DNA from: Thiobacillus sp.
Lineage (GTDB): Bacteria; Pseudomonadota; Gammaproteobacteria; Burkholderiales; Thiobacillaceae
Length of the DNA stretch: 64,000 nucleotides
Assembly: GCA_016124745.1 (NCBI GenBank)
Contig: WGNC01000010.1
Coordinates: forward strand, 1-64,000
Direction of reading: 5' to 3'
Position numbers and translations under genes: made by a program. Numbering within the stretch: position 1 is the stretch's first letter; the number at the start of each line of letters is the position of its first letter. Shown here in pieces: positions 25,095 through 34,489 of the stretch. The notes under the pieces were generated by a model that saw only the letters and a list, made by a program, of their open reading frames with translations, was not told where the DNA came from and did not search any database.

Positions 25095-27723
25095 GCCACA
25101 TCCCCTTGCGACACAGCCCACGTGCCTCGCAGTACTGGCACGCCGCGTCAATGCCGTTTGCACGCAGCGCTGCGCCGGCGACGATAGCTTCGAGCAACTG
25201 TGGAAGTCGGCGGCTGATGGCGTCGACATCGGTTTCGCCATTCAGTTCGATCGGGGTGACGGGGGTCTCGTTGATCGGCAGGTAGGCGGCGGCGGCGTCA
25301 CTCAACCATGCGTAAAACGGCAACTGGATGGCTTCGGCGGGATCATTGAGTTTCTTCCTGAGGCCTTGTGCCGCGCCGGTTTTGTAATCGATGACGATTC
25401 GGGCCTCCCCACCGTTCTGGTCGATGCGGCGGTCAACGCGGTCGACACGGCCATGCAGGGTGATGTCGCCAAGACCGGGGACATTGAACGGCACTTCGAA
25501 CGCCGCCTCGCCGCATTCATAACGCCAGCCCTGGGCGACCCAGTCCAGCCAGGCGTCGATGTAGGCCGGCCGGATGGCTGCCCACCTGCTGCGCCAGGCC
25601 GCGGCGGTCCAGGCAGGCAGGGTGGCGAATTCGGCGTCGGAAATGTCACTCAGGAGGGCCAGCGCGGCATCGCGCTCGGGTGGCGGGGCGTTGTCGTGAA
25701 AGGACTTGAGAATGCGATGCAGGGCGTTGCCGTAATCGCTCTTGTCTAGGGCGTCATCGGCTTCGTCGAGTTCGCGAATGCCGAGCACGTTCTTGACGAA
25801 AAACCGGTACGGGCAGTCGAGCAGGGTCTGGTAAGCGGTCGGCGAATAGCGGCGCGGCAGCTGCGCGGCAGACACGGTCGGCGCGGGCTGCATGCCGGGT
25901 TCGGGCAACGGGCCGGGCCGGGTCGGTGGAACGCCACTTGTTTGCATGGGCAAATCGCTGCCCCACGCAGCCTGGTGCAGTGCCCGCAGCCGCAGCACCA
26001 GCGGCGAAGCGGGATTGGGTTCGTCGTCGTTCCAGGCCTGCCAGCTCATGAGCGCCGGCCCTTGCCCCAGCAGGTGCATGAGGTCGGCGGTTGTGGCGTT
26101 GGCTTCGTCGCCTGCAGTGGACAGGCCCAGCTGCGCACGGGTGGACTGGCTGAACAGACCGGGTGCGGGACGCGCGGGCAGATGCCGGGCATCGGCGCCG
26201 ATCACGGCCACCGCGTCGAACAGGCGGCCGCGCGCAGCAGGCAATGACGTCAGCACGATCGGGCTGTCGACGCTGGCGTCGATGAAACTGGCGGATTCCA
26301 GTGCCAAGTTGAGCCAGCGCCGCCATTCGCCGAAGCTGTATCTTTCGTTGTCGGCGTCCAGATCACCGCGCAAGCCATCGAGCGTGTCGAGCACCTTGGC
26401 TCCGGCAGCGTCGGCGCTCAGCGCGGCCGTAGCATCGATCTCGCCGAGGCTGGAGCTCAGCCTCGCGAGCCAGATGGAAAGGGGTGCGCGGCTTTGCGCA
26501 AAGTTTTGCCGGGCGCCAAACAGCGTTGCCAGCCAGGGCGGCAGTTCGCCAAACCGGGACTCGGCCAGCCGCAGCATGTCGGCCATGCCGCGCGCCACGC
26601 CCTGCCGCCGCAGCGCGATTTCGAACTGCAACACCTGATCCTGTCTTGCCACCAGGTCGCCCAGCACGAACGGCGATTTCAGCAGGTCGAGCAATTCGAC
26701 GTGCGGGAAATCGCTGACCACGCATTCCAGCCAGCGGTCGATGACCGCAGCGGCGGCGGTGGTCGACAGCGTCCAGCCGGTTTCGTCGGCGACCATTACG
26801 TTCAGGCGATCGAGCAGCGCGCGCACCCGGCGTGCGGCTTCGCGGTCGAGTGCGATCAGGGCGAGGTCGCGCTGGCCGGCCTGCAATTGTGTCGCGACCC
26901 AGATGGCGACGGCGCGTGCCTCGGCTTCGAGGTGCGGCGCGGGACAGAGCGTGAGGCGCGGGGGAAGAGGCGAATGCGGGAAGGCTTCCGCCAGCGTGGC
27001 GGCGCGTTCTCGCAGCGGTGGCGTTGTCAGCTGCCATGCCTGGTGCAGGGCAAACGCCACCGCGTCGGTGGCATCGGCAGCCGGTTCGAACAGCGTGACC
27101 GGGGCACGTTCGGCGCAGCGCTCTAGAAACTGTCGCTCGACCGCAGTCAGGGTGCCCAGCGCAAAGCCATAAATGGGTTGCCGCTGCAATCCGACTTGCT
27201 CGAGCAGCGCGTCGAGGGCACGGGCATAACGGGCCTGCGGGTCGTCACCGTCCTGATTGAGCGTCCGCCACACGGCTTCGATCAGCGAAGTTTCGCGGTC
27301 GAGCGCATCGGCCCGCAGCGCACGGATTTGCGAGCCGATGTTTCCACCCAGGCGCGCGGCGGAGAGCTCATCCGCCAGTTGCAGCAGCTCGTTGGCGAGC
27401 GACCACTTATCAACGGTGCCAAGCCAGGACTCGTGACGAAGCACGCTGTGAAGGCGCGCCAGGCGCCGTGCCTGCGGCTCGATGCGGTCGTCGGCGACGC
27501 TTTCGGCCCAGCTTTTCAACGGGATGATCTGCGGTGGAATCAGCACAGGCCGGCGCGCGGCCAGGGCTAGCGCGCGGGCAAAATCCTGCCCCGCGCGGTG
27601 GTTGGGGACGAGCACGGTCAGCCCGGACAGATCGGGAAGGTTGTCGGCATGGCGGTCGAGCAAGGTGCGGGCGACGGCGTGCGGCAGCGCCCCGCCGCCC
27701 AGGGCATACGACTCCACACGCAC
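25087..27723 (-). CDS. addB: AddB-like PD-(D/E)XK nuclease subunit
   Basis: About 878 residues if started at GTG 27723. The N-terminal helicase-like part (LTVLVPNHRAGQDFARALA) lacks a P-loop Lys, as expected for many two-subunit AddB-like proteins. The C-terminus is a RecB-type nuclease (RVDRVDRR, IVIDYKTGA). Four cysteines placed for an Fe-S cluster are present: one in LLDCPYRFF and three in CQYCEARGLC. Works with AddA downstream. The start is uncertain because the region 27704-27837 is repeat-derived; a GTG at 27837, just after the fdxA stop, is the other candidate. Confidence 0.88.
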   Translation of the reverse strand: MRVESYALGGGALPHAVARTLLDRHADNLPDLSGLTVLVPNHRAGQDFARALALAARRPVLIPPQIIPLKSWAESVADDRIEPQARRLARLHSVLRHESWLGTVDKWSLANELLQLADELSAARLGGNIGSQIRALRADALDRETSLIEAVWRTLNQDGDDPQARYARALDALLEQVGLQRQPIYGFALGTLTAVERQFLERCAERAPVTLFEPAADATDAVAFALHQAWQLTTPPLRERAATLAEAFPHSPLPPRLTLCPAPHLEAEARAVAIWVATQLQAGQRDLALIALDREAARRVRALLDRLNVMVADETGWTLSTTAAAAVIDRWLECVVSDFPHVELLDLLKSPFVLGDLVARQDQVLQFEIALRRQGVARGMADMLRLAESRFGELPPWLATLFGARQNFAQSRAPLSIWLARLSSSLGEIDATAALSADAAGAKVLDTLDGLRGDLDADNERYSFGEWRRWLNLALESASFIDASVDSPIVLTSLPAARGRLFDAVAVIGADARHLPARPAPGLFSQSTRAQLGLSTAGDEANATTADLMHLLGQGPALMSWQAWNDDEPNPASPLVLRLRALHQAAWGSDLPMQTSGVPPTRPGPLPEPGMQPAPTVSAAQLPRRYSPTAYQTLLDCPYRFFVKNVLGIRELDEADDALDKSDYGNALHRILKSFHDNAPPPERDAALALLSDISDAEFATLPAWTAAAWRSRWAAIRPAYIDAWLDWVAQGWRYECGEAAFEVPFNVPGLGDITLHGRVDRVDRRIDQNGGEARIVIDYKTGAAQGLRKKLNDPAEAIQLPFYAWLSDAAAAYLPINETPVTPIELNGETDVDAISRRLPQLLEAIVAGAALRANGIDAACQYCEARGLCRKGMWHE

Positions 27724-27837
27724 TTCAGTTCGTAGTGGATCGGAGTCCCCCTGTGAGGCATGGGAGGCCGCCCCGCTTTGCGGGATTTCAACGCCAGGTG
27801 GACTGGAGTCCTTCGGGGGAATCCTTGCGATTCCCAC
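27704..27837 (-). repeat. Repeat element at the addB 5' end
   Basis: Lies exactly between the fdxA stop and the conserved start of addB. It contains short inverted pieces (GGAATCGCAAGGATTCC; CCCGCAAAGCGGG; GGACTCCAGTCC) and ends in the GATCCACT...GTGGAGTCGTATGC segment that recurs inside addA. It stays open in the addB frame (DPLRTEVRVESYA), so it may be translated. Confidence 0.6.
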
Positions 27838-27842
27838 CGGGC

Positions 27843-28166
27843 TCAGCGTTCCAGGTACTTGAGCTTGTCCTTGACGCCGGCCCACTCGTCGGCGTCGGGC
27901 AGCGGGTCCTTGCGCTCGATGATGACTTTCCACTGCTTGGCGAGTTCCGCGTTGAGCGCAATGTAGGCGCGCTGGTCGTCCGGCACGTCATCTTCGGCAA
28001 AAATGGCCTCGACCGGACATTCGGCCACGCACAGGGTACAGTCGATGCACTCTTCGGGATCGATGACAAGGAAATTGGGGCCTTCGTGGAAGCAGTCCAC
28101 CGGACAGACATCGACACAATCGGTATATTTGCACTTCACGCAGGCGTCAGCTACAACGTAGGTCAT
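27843..28166 (-). CDS. fdxA: Seven-iron (3Fe-4S/4Fe-4S) ferredoxin
   Basis: 107 residues starting [18 protein letters not shown]. The Cys spacing at positions 9, 17, 21, 25 and 40, 43, 46, 50 fits one 3Fe-4S and one 4Fe-4S cluster, followed by the helical tail typical of Azotobacter FdI-like proteins. A low-potential electron carrier. It lies just upstream of addB on the same strand; the addAB link is not known to be functional. Confidence 0.95.
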   Translation of the reverse strand: MTYVVADACVKCKYTDCVDVCPVDCFHEGPNFLVIDPEECIDCTLCVAECPVEAIFAEDDVPDDQRAYIALNAELAKQWKVIIERKDPLPDADEWAGVKDKLKYLER

Positions 28167-28323
28167 TCGTGTTTACCCAGAAATTTGAGAAATGCCCGGA
28201 TGCTTGCAGGCGGCGATTTTGATGTAGCATATCGGCACAAAACCGAATTTTCCAGCTTTACCACATTCCCAAACCATCCAGGCCGCATCCGGCCATCCGC
28301 ATTCTTCAACAGGAGCAACACCG

Positions 28324-28650
28324 ATGAGCGAGCATGTTCATTACATATCCGATGATTCCTTCGAGCAGGAAGTTTTGCAGGCCGGTGTCCCCGTGCTGGT
28401 GGATTACTGGGCGGACTGGTGCGGTCCCTGCAAGATGATCTCGCCGATCCTCGACGAGGTCGCCAAGGAATACGCCGGCAAGCTCAAGGTGTGCAAACTC
28501 AATATCGATGAAAACCAGGCCACGCCGCCCAAGTTCGGCATTCGCGGCATCCCCACCCTGATGATTTTCAAGAACGGCAACGTCGAAGCCACCAAGGTCG
28601 GCGCCCTGTCCAAGTCGCAACTCACCGCTTTTGTCGACAGCAACATCTGA
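28324..28650 (+). CDS. trxA: Thioredoxin 1
   Basis: 108-residue thioredoxin with the WCGPC active site at 32-36 and the cis-Pro loop GIPTL. Reduces disulfides of many proteins, including the reductase and sulfur enzymes. AGGAGCAAC precedes the ATG. trxA-rho is a conserved order. The 157-base gap after divergent fdxA must hold both promoters; it is AT-richer but no clear boxes were assigned. Confidence 0.97.
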   Translation: MSEHVHYISDDSFEQEVLQAGVPVLVDYWADWCGPCKMISPILDEVAKEYAGKLKVCKLNIDENQATPPKFGIRGIPTLMIFKNGNVEATKVGALSKSQLTAFVDSNI

Positions 28651-28663
28651 TCCCAAGCTTTCC

Positions 28664-28706
28664 CCGGACGGCGCACCGGCGCGCCGCCGCCAGCAGCACC
28701 GTCCGG
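28664..28706 (+). other. Hairpin between trxA and rho
   Basis: Perfect 8-base arms CCGGACGG and CCGTCCGG around a very GC-rich 27-base loop, followed by a pyrimidine-rich run (CTTCTCCCCTCCCC) rather than a T tract. It could slow polymerase or protect the trxA mRNA end. The C-rich, G-poor stretch after it resembles a rho-loading (rut-like) leader, which would suit autoregulation of rho. Confidence 0.4.
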
Positions 28707-28762
28707 CTTCTCCCCTCCCCCCACGTCCGGCTCTTTCAAGCGAGCCCACTCAGGCCCATCCC

Positions 28763-30022
<1,260 letters not shown>

Positions 30023-30105
30023 CGTTCACTGAAGGGCGCCTCCCTGTCGCGCCCGCTCCGAGGTCGCACGTGCCGAGGCTCTGCTCCCCGCGGGTGCACA
30101 CTCCG

Positions 30106-30173
30106 GCGATGGAATTTCTGCTGGACACGATCCGCGCGACCAAGAACAACAGCGAGTTCTTCGACTCGATGCG
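30106..30173 (+). repeat. Partial duplication of the rho 3' end
   Basis: 68 bases repeating 29945-30012 at an offset of 161 with about three differences. Reading them in frame gives [23 protein letters not shown] against [23 protein letters not shown]. Two of the three changes are silent. The 83 bases between the copies are unrelated. The copy runs on into different codons (WLMCFRG) before a stop and has no ribosome site, so it is a fragment, not a gene. Confidence 0.85.
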
Positions 30174-30194
30174 TTGGTTAATGTGTTTCCGGGG

Positions 30195-30223
30195 TTGATC
30201 GGGGCTTGCGTCTCCGCTATACT
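30195..30223 (+). promoter_or_regulatory. Sigma-70 promoter for rpmE
   Basis: TTGATC (30195-30200) and TATACT (30218-30223) are separated by 17 bases, 38 bases before the rpmE start. This is the best housekeeping promoter seen in the window. Confidence 0.7.
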
Positions 30224-30260
30224 CCCGCGTTCTCCGAATTCAACCATTTAAGGAATTGCC

Positions 30261-30467
30261 ATGAAAGCCGGCATTCACCCCAATTACAAAGAAGTTTCCG
30301 TGACCTGCTCCTGCGGCAGCACCTTCAAGACCCGCTCCACGCTGGGCAGGGATGCGCTGCACGTCGAAGTCTGCTCTGCCTGCCATCCGTTCTACACCGG
30401 CAAGCAGAAGATCGTCGATACCGCTGGTCGCGTCGAGAAGTTCCGCCAGCGCTACGGCATGAAGTAA
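30261..30467 (+). CDS. rpmE: 50S ribosomal protein L31 (zinc-binding type)
   Basis: 68 residues, [12 protein letters not shown]. The zinc ligands C16, C18, C38 and C41 are all present, so this is the C+ form; many bacteria carry a second, zinc-independent form used in zinc starvation. AAGGAATTGCC precedes the ATG. Single gene between its own promoter and terminator. Confidence 0.97.
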   Translation: MKAGIHPNYKEVSVTCSCGSTFKTRSTLGRDALHVEVCSACHPFYTGKQKIVDTAGRVEKFRQRYGMK

Positions 30468-30498
30468 GCAGGTCTGCGCTGCAGGCGTGATGCAATTC

Positions 30499-30520
30499 AA
30501 AGCGGCTTCGGCCGCTTTTT
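30499..30520 (+). terminator. Rho-independent terminator after rpmE
   Basis: AAAGCGGC, TTCG loop, GCCGCTTTTT: a classic tight stem followed by a T tract. Confidence 0.9.
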
Positions 30521-30584
30521 GCATTTTTGCGGCGCTGCAACGGTATCATTTCGTGCGCTGCCTCCAGACAATAAAGAGATCCAT

Positions 30585-32036
30585 TTGAATCCTCACGTAT
30601 TTCGCCGCATTGCAGTGATCGCACTCGGCGCGCTGGTGCTGACGCACTGCGCGCAAAACCCGGTTACGGGCGACAAGGACTTCGTGCTGATGTCCGAGCA
30701 GCAGGAAATCGAGATGGGTGCGCAGTCGCACCAGGATGTCCTGAAGGAATACGCGGCGCTGGACAACCCCGCGCTGCAGGCCTATGTGAACGAGGTCGGT
30801 CAGCGGCTGGCCAAGCAAAGCCATCGTCCCAACCTGGAGTGGCATTTCACCGTGGTCGACAGTCCCGACGTCAATGCGTTTGCCCTGCCCGGCGGCTACG
30901 TCTACATTACGCGCGGGATCATGGCGTATCTGAATTCGGAGGCCGAACTCGCAGGCGTCGTCGGGCACGAGATCGGCCATGTCACCGCGCGCCATGGCGT
31001 ACGTCAGCAGAGCGCGACGACCGCAGCCGGCCTCGGCGCGGTGCTGGGGTCGATTCTAGTGCCGGGGATGAACAACCAGGCGGGCGCCACCCTGATGCAA
31101 TCGCTGGCGCAGGCCTGGACCGCCGGTTACGGTCGCGATCACGAACTGGAGTCGGATCGTCTCGGCGCGCAATACCTGGCCAAGACCGGCTACGATCCCA
31201 GGGCGATGATCGAAGTGATCGGCGTCCTGAAGGATCAGGAACTGTTCGCAGCCGAGCAGGCCAAGCGCGGTGGCCGTCAGCCGCGCACCTACCATGGCAC
31301 GTTCGATACCCACCCCAGCAACGACGCGCGACTCAAGCAGGTGGTGGGCGAGGCGGACAAATATGCCGTGGCCAACCCGCGCGAAGGCCACAATGAATAC
31401 CTGCAACACATGGCGGGCGTGGTGTTCGGCGATAGCCCGGATCAGGGCGTGATCCGCGACAATGCCTTGCTGCATGAAAAGCTCGGTCTGGCCATTCAGT
31501 TCCCGCAGGGCTGGCAGGTGCAGAACCGGCCCGACCGGGTGGTGGCCGTCAGTCCCCAGGGCGATGCGCTGGTCGAGGTACAGCAAGGGCCGAAGAGCGA
31601 CAAGCCGCTGGCCACCTTGCAGAAAGGACTCAAGCTGGATGCCGGCGCGCGCTATGGCAGCGGCGATCTCAGCGGCTATCCGGCTGCGTTTGCTGCCGGT
31701 TCGCAGCAGGGCAAGCCCGTGGTGGTGGCCGCCGTGGTGTTCAAGGGCACGCAGTATCTGATCGCGGGCATGGCCAAGGACAAATCCACCTATGACCGTG
31801 AACGCAGCACCCTGCGCGCGGCTATCAACAGCTTTCATGCCATCACGCCCGCCGAGCGCAAGGCAGCCCGTCCCTTCGTGTTGCAACTGGTGACGGTGCA
31901 GCCGGGCATGACGATGGCGGGTCTGGCCCGGCAGTCGCCATTGGGTGCGAATGCCGAAAGCCAGCTTCGCCTGATCAACGACCTCTATCCCAGCGGTGAG
32001 CCGAAGCCGGCTCAACTCATCAAAATTGTCCAGTAA
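30585..32036 (+). CDS. M48-family metalloprotease lipoprotein
   Basis: 483 residues from a TTG start (NPHVFRRIAVIALGALVLTHC), which gives a clean lipoprotein signal with lipobox LTHC. NPVTGDKDFVLMSEQQE and the zinc site GHEIGHVTARHG (HExxH) with the downstream ELESDRLG glutamate define an M48/BepA-LoiP-type periplasmic protease for outer membrane quality control. The C-terminal ~160 residues (FAIQFPQGW domain and a LysM-like VQPGMTMAGLARQSP) are common in this subfamily. The frame continues upstream of the TTG, but that part carries no signal. Confidence 0.9.
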   Translation: MNPHVFRRIAVIALGALVLTHCAQNPVTGDKDFVLMSEQQEIEMGAQSHQDVLKEYAALDNPALQAYVNEVGQRLAKQSHRPNLEWHFTVVDSPDVNAFALPGGYVYITRGIMAYLNSEAELAGVVGHEIGHVTARHGVRQQSATTAAGLGAVLGSILVPGMNNQAGATLMQSLAQAWTAGYGRDHELESDRLGAQYLAKTGYDPRAMIEVIGVLKDQELFAAEQAKRGGRQPRTYHGTFDTHPSNDARLKQVVGEADKYAVANPREGHNEYLQHMAGVVFGDSPDQGVIRDNALLHEKLGLAIQFPQGWQVQNRPDRVVAVSPQGDALVEVQQGPKSDKPLATLQKGLKLDAGARYGSGDLSGYPAAFAAGSQQGKPVVVAAVVFKGTQYLIAGMAKDKSTYDRERSTLRAAINSFHAITPAERKAARPFVLQLVTVQPGMTMAGLARQSPLGANAESQLRLINDLYPSGEPKPAQLIKIVQ

Positions 32037-33705
32037 GCGCGCGCTTTCCCTCCCGCAGCACCCGCAAGGGGTAGGCCGTGGTTGTAAAGGCGCTGAAGCG
32101 CCAACAACCACGCTCCACCCGCAAGGGGTACGCCGGTGGGTGCCCCGCTGCTGCGCAGCGACCCTCCCGCAGATCGGCCTGCTATTGCTCTTCGCGGCCT
32201 GGCTGTTGCCCGGACTGGTTGGACATGCGCCCTGGAAGGGCGGCGACGGCGAGCACTTCGTGCAGCTGTGGCTGCTGCAGCAAAGTGGAGCGTCCCCGCA
32301 GACCTTGTCTGCCACGCCGCCCCTGTATTACTGGGTGGCGAGTGCGACCGCCTGGCTGACTTCGCCCATGCTGTACCTGGCCGATGGCGCAAGGCTGGCC
32401 TCCGGGCTTTTTGTCGCGCTGGCGCTGGTCTTTGTCGCGCGCACGGCCCGGGTACTGTACGGGGCAGAAACCGGCTGGGCAGCCGCGCTGACCTTGCTGG
32501 GCTGCATGGGCCTGCTGCTGCGTGGTCACGAACTCAATGCCTACACGGCCCAGTTTGCAGCAGCTTCGATCATGTTGTACGGCCTTGCGAGCCTCGGGCA
32601 GGAACGACGTGGCGGCTGGGCGCTGGGCGGTGGTGCGATATTGATGCTGCTTGCCGGCGGTGCCGTGGAAGCGGCGCTGTTTCTGCTGCTTGCCGGGTTG
32701 CAGGTTATGCGCCTAGAGGGCTACACCAGCCGGGCGGCACGACGCGAGTTTGCCTGGGGAGCGGGTCTAGCGCTTCTGGGGGCGACGGCATGGCTGGTTT
32801 ACCTGGCCACCCAGGGGATTCCGTTGATGCAGGCAATCAACCTGCAGCGCTGGCTCGGCAATGCAGGGCAACGCCCGGCCTTTTATCTGTGGACGCTGGC
32901 CTGGTATGCCTGGCCGGCGTGGCCGCTGGCGGCCTGGACGCTGTATCGGAGCCGACGAAACTGGCGCACGCCGGGCATCGTATTGCCGCTCGGCATGCTG
33001 CTGATCCTGCTCGTCCTGTATGCCTTCGATGCCGACCCCGGCGAGGAACAGGGCCTCATCCTGCTGCTGCCGATCTCGCTGCTGGGCGCGTCCGGACTCT
33101 ATACGCTGCGGCGCGGCGCGGCCAATGCGCTGCTGTGGTTCGCCCTCATGCTGTTCGGCTTCATCGCGCTTGTGCTGTGGGTCTACTGGGGAGCGCATGA
33201 TCTCGGCATTCCGGCGCGACTGGCGGCCCGGCTCACCAAGCTGGGTGGGACCGATGTGGGCGAATTGCGGCCATGGACCCTGATGCTGGGCATCGTCGTG
33301 ACGCTGGCCTGGATCCTTTTCCTGTCCCGCGTCAAACGCTCGCCGCTGCGTCCCATGCTGGTGTGGACGTCGGGCATGACCTTTGTCTGGGCATTGCTGA
33401 TGGCCCTGTTTCAGGCGCCGCTCGACCGTCGCCTGAGCTATGCCAGCGTGGGCGAAGTGCTCGCAGCACAGGTGCCTCCCACGGAGTGCATCCAGTCCCA
33501 TCAGGTTCGCAGCCAGCAGCGATTGCTGCTCGCCTATCACAGCGGTCGCCTGATCGTGCCGGATGATGCCGACTGCAACTGGCTGCTGATCGAGACACGC
33601 CACAATGAGGACGTGCCGCCGCTTGCGGAAGGCTGGGTCGAACAGTGGGCCGGGGCCCGCCCTGGGGACCGCTCGGACCGTTTCCACCTGTATGCACGCC
33701 ACTGA
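31996..33705 (+). CDS. ArnT-like (GT39/83-type) membrane glycosyltransferase
   Basis: A polytopic membrane protein with about ten hydrophobic segments. The first (IGLLLLFAAWLLPGLVG) is followed by HAPWKGGDGEHFV, equivalent to the acidic periplasmic loop that binds the lipid-linked sugar in ArnT-type transferases. It may modify lipid A or another envelope polymer; the sugar is unknown. The start is uncertain. GTG at 31996 overlaps the M48 gene by 41 bases and adds ~48 low-complexity residues made from a repeat, while GTG at 32140 gives a compact N-terminus. Overlaps mobA by 14 bases. Confidence 0.75.
   Translation: MSRSRLNSSKLSSKRALSLPQHPQGVGRGCKGAEAPTTTLHPQGVRRWVPRCCAATLPQIGLLLLFAAWLLPGLVGHAPWKGGDGEHFVQLWLLQQSGASPQTLSATPPLYYWVASATAWLTSPMLYLADGARLASGLFVALALVFVARTARVLYGAETGWAAALTLLGCMGLLLRGHELNAYTAQFAAASIMLYGLASLGQERRGGWALGGGAILMLLAGGAVEAALFLLLAGLQVMRLEGYTSRAARREFAWGAGLALLGATAWLVYLATQGIPLMQAINLQRWLGNAGQRPAFYLWTLAWYAWPAWPLAAWTLYRSRRNWRTPGIVLPLGMLLILLVLYAFDADPGEEQGLILLLPISLLGASGLYTLRRGAANALLWFALMLFGFIALVLWVYWGAHDLGIPARLAARLTKLGGTDVGELRPWTLMLGIVVTLAWILFLSRVKRSPLRPMLVWTSGMTFVWALLMALFQAPLDRRLSYASVGEVLAAQVPPTECIQSHQVRSQQRLLLAYHSGRLIVPDDADCNWLLIETRHNEDVPPLAEGWVEQWAGARPGDRSDRFHLYARH
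32049..32172 (+). repeat. Tandem palindromic repeat at the start of the ArnT-like gene
   Basis: Begins CCCTCCCGCAGCACCCGCAAGGGGTA, continues through AGGCCGTGGTTGTAAAG and a TTGTTGGCGCTTCAGCGCC-type inverted segment, then a second CACCCGCAAGGGGTACGCC unit ending GCAGCGACCCTCCCGCAG. The second unit is nearly identical to the insert in the Nudix gene. The first matches, inverted, the insert in addA. Confidence 0.75.
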
Positions 33706-34264
33706 GCCGGTGGCCGCGGTCATCCTGGCGGGTGGCCGGGGCAGCCGCATGGGCGGCGCCGACAAGGGGTTGGTCGCCTACCGGGGACGACCGCTGGTCG
33801 AATGGGTGCTGGCCGCCATTGCGCCGCAGGTCGAAGAAGTCGTCATCAGCGCCAACCGCAATCTCGAGCGCTATGCAGCGGATGGGTGCCGCGTGCTGCC
33901 CGACACCCTGCCCGATTATCCGGGTCCGCTCGCCGGTGTGCTGGCGGCCTTGCAGGCCGTGAACGCCGAGTGGCTGCTGGTGGTGCCGTGTGACACGCCG
34001 CATCTGCCCGCCGATCTTGCAGCGCGCCTGCTTGCGGCGGCGCGACAGGAAAACGTGCCGCTGGCAATCGCAGCAGACGACATGCGCATGCACCACACCT
34101 GCTTCATCGTGCGCAGCGATCAGCGCAGCGGTCTCGCCGAGTATCTGGAACGGGGCGAACGCGCGGTGCGGCGCTGGCAGGCGAAACTCCCGTCTGCCGA
34201 GGTTCGGTTTGATGCCGCGCCTTTCGCGAACCTGAACCGCCCGGAAGATTTGTCCAATACCTGA
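33692..34264 (+). CDS. mobA: Molybdenum cofactor guanylyltransferase
   Basis: 190 residues from MHATEPVAAVILAGGRGSRMGGADKGL, the nucleotide-binding signature of MobA. VPCDTPHLP and the final NLNRPEDL are typical. Adds GMP to molybdopterin to give the bis-MGD cofactor of the DMSO-reductase family, for example nitrate reductases and some sulfur enzymes. Overlaps the ArnT-like gene in another frame. Confidence 0.93.
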   Translation: MHATEPVAAVILAGGRGSRMGGADKGLVAYRGRPLVEWVLAAIAPQVEEVVISANRNLERYAADGCRVLPDTLPDYPGPLAGVLAALQAVNAEWLLVVPCDTPHLPADLAARLLAAARQENVPLAIAADDMRMHHTCFIVRSDQRSGLAEYLERGERAVRRWQAKLPSAEVRFDAAPFANLNRPEDLSNT

Positions 34265-34271
34265 TTATTCC

Positions 34272-34302
34272 GGGCGTCTGTCTTTACCAGAAACAGACGC
34301 CC
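34272..34302. terminator. Hairpin after mobA
   Basis: Perfect 10-base arms GGGCGTCTGT and ACAGACGCCC around an 11-base loop, 8 bases past mobA. No T tract on either side, so termination is likely but not certain. The remaining bases to 34489 hold no gene I can support. Confidence 0.5.
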
Positions 34303-34489
34303 ATTGATGCGAGATCATCGGCAGGAGTTCGGCCAACGCAGCCGCTTGCGCTCGCTTGTCAGAAGTCCCTTTCAAAGTCCGTGATCAACGGCCAACAACG
34401 GAGGGCGAAGCCGGCAATTACAGGTCAGGCGCATCACGCTGTTGGGCCACGCAAGCTCGCCGGGGCAGCGAGCGAACAACGTCGCGACA

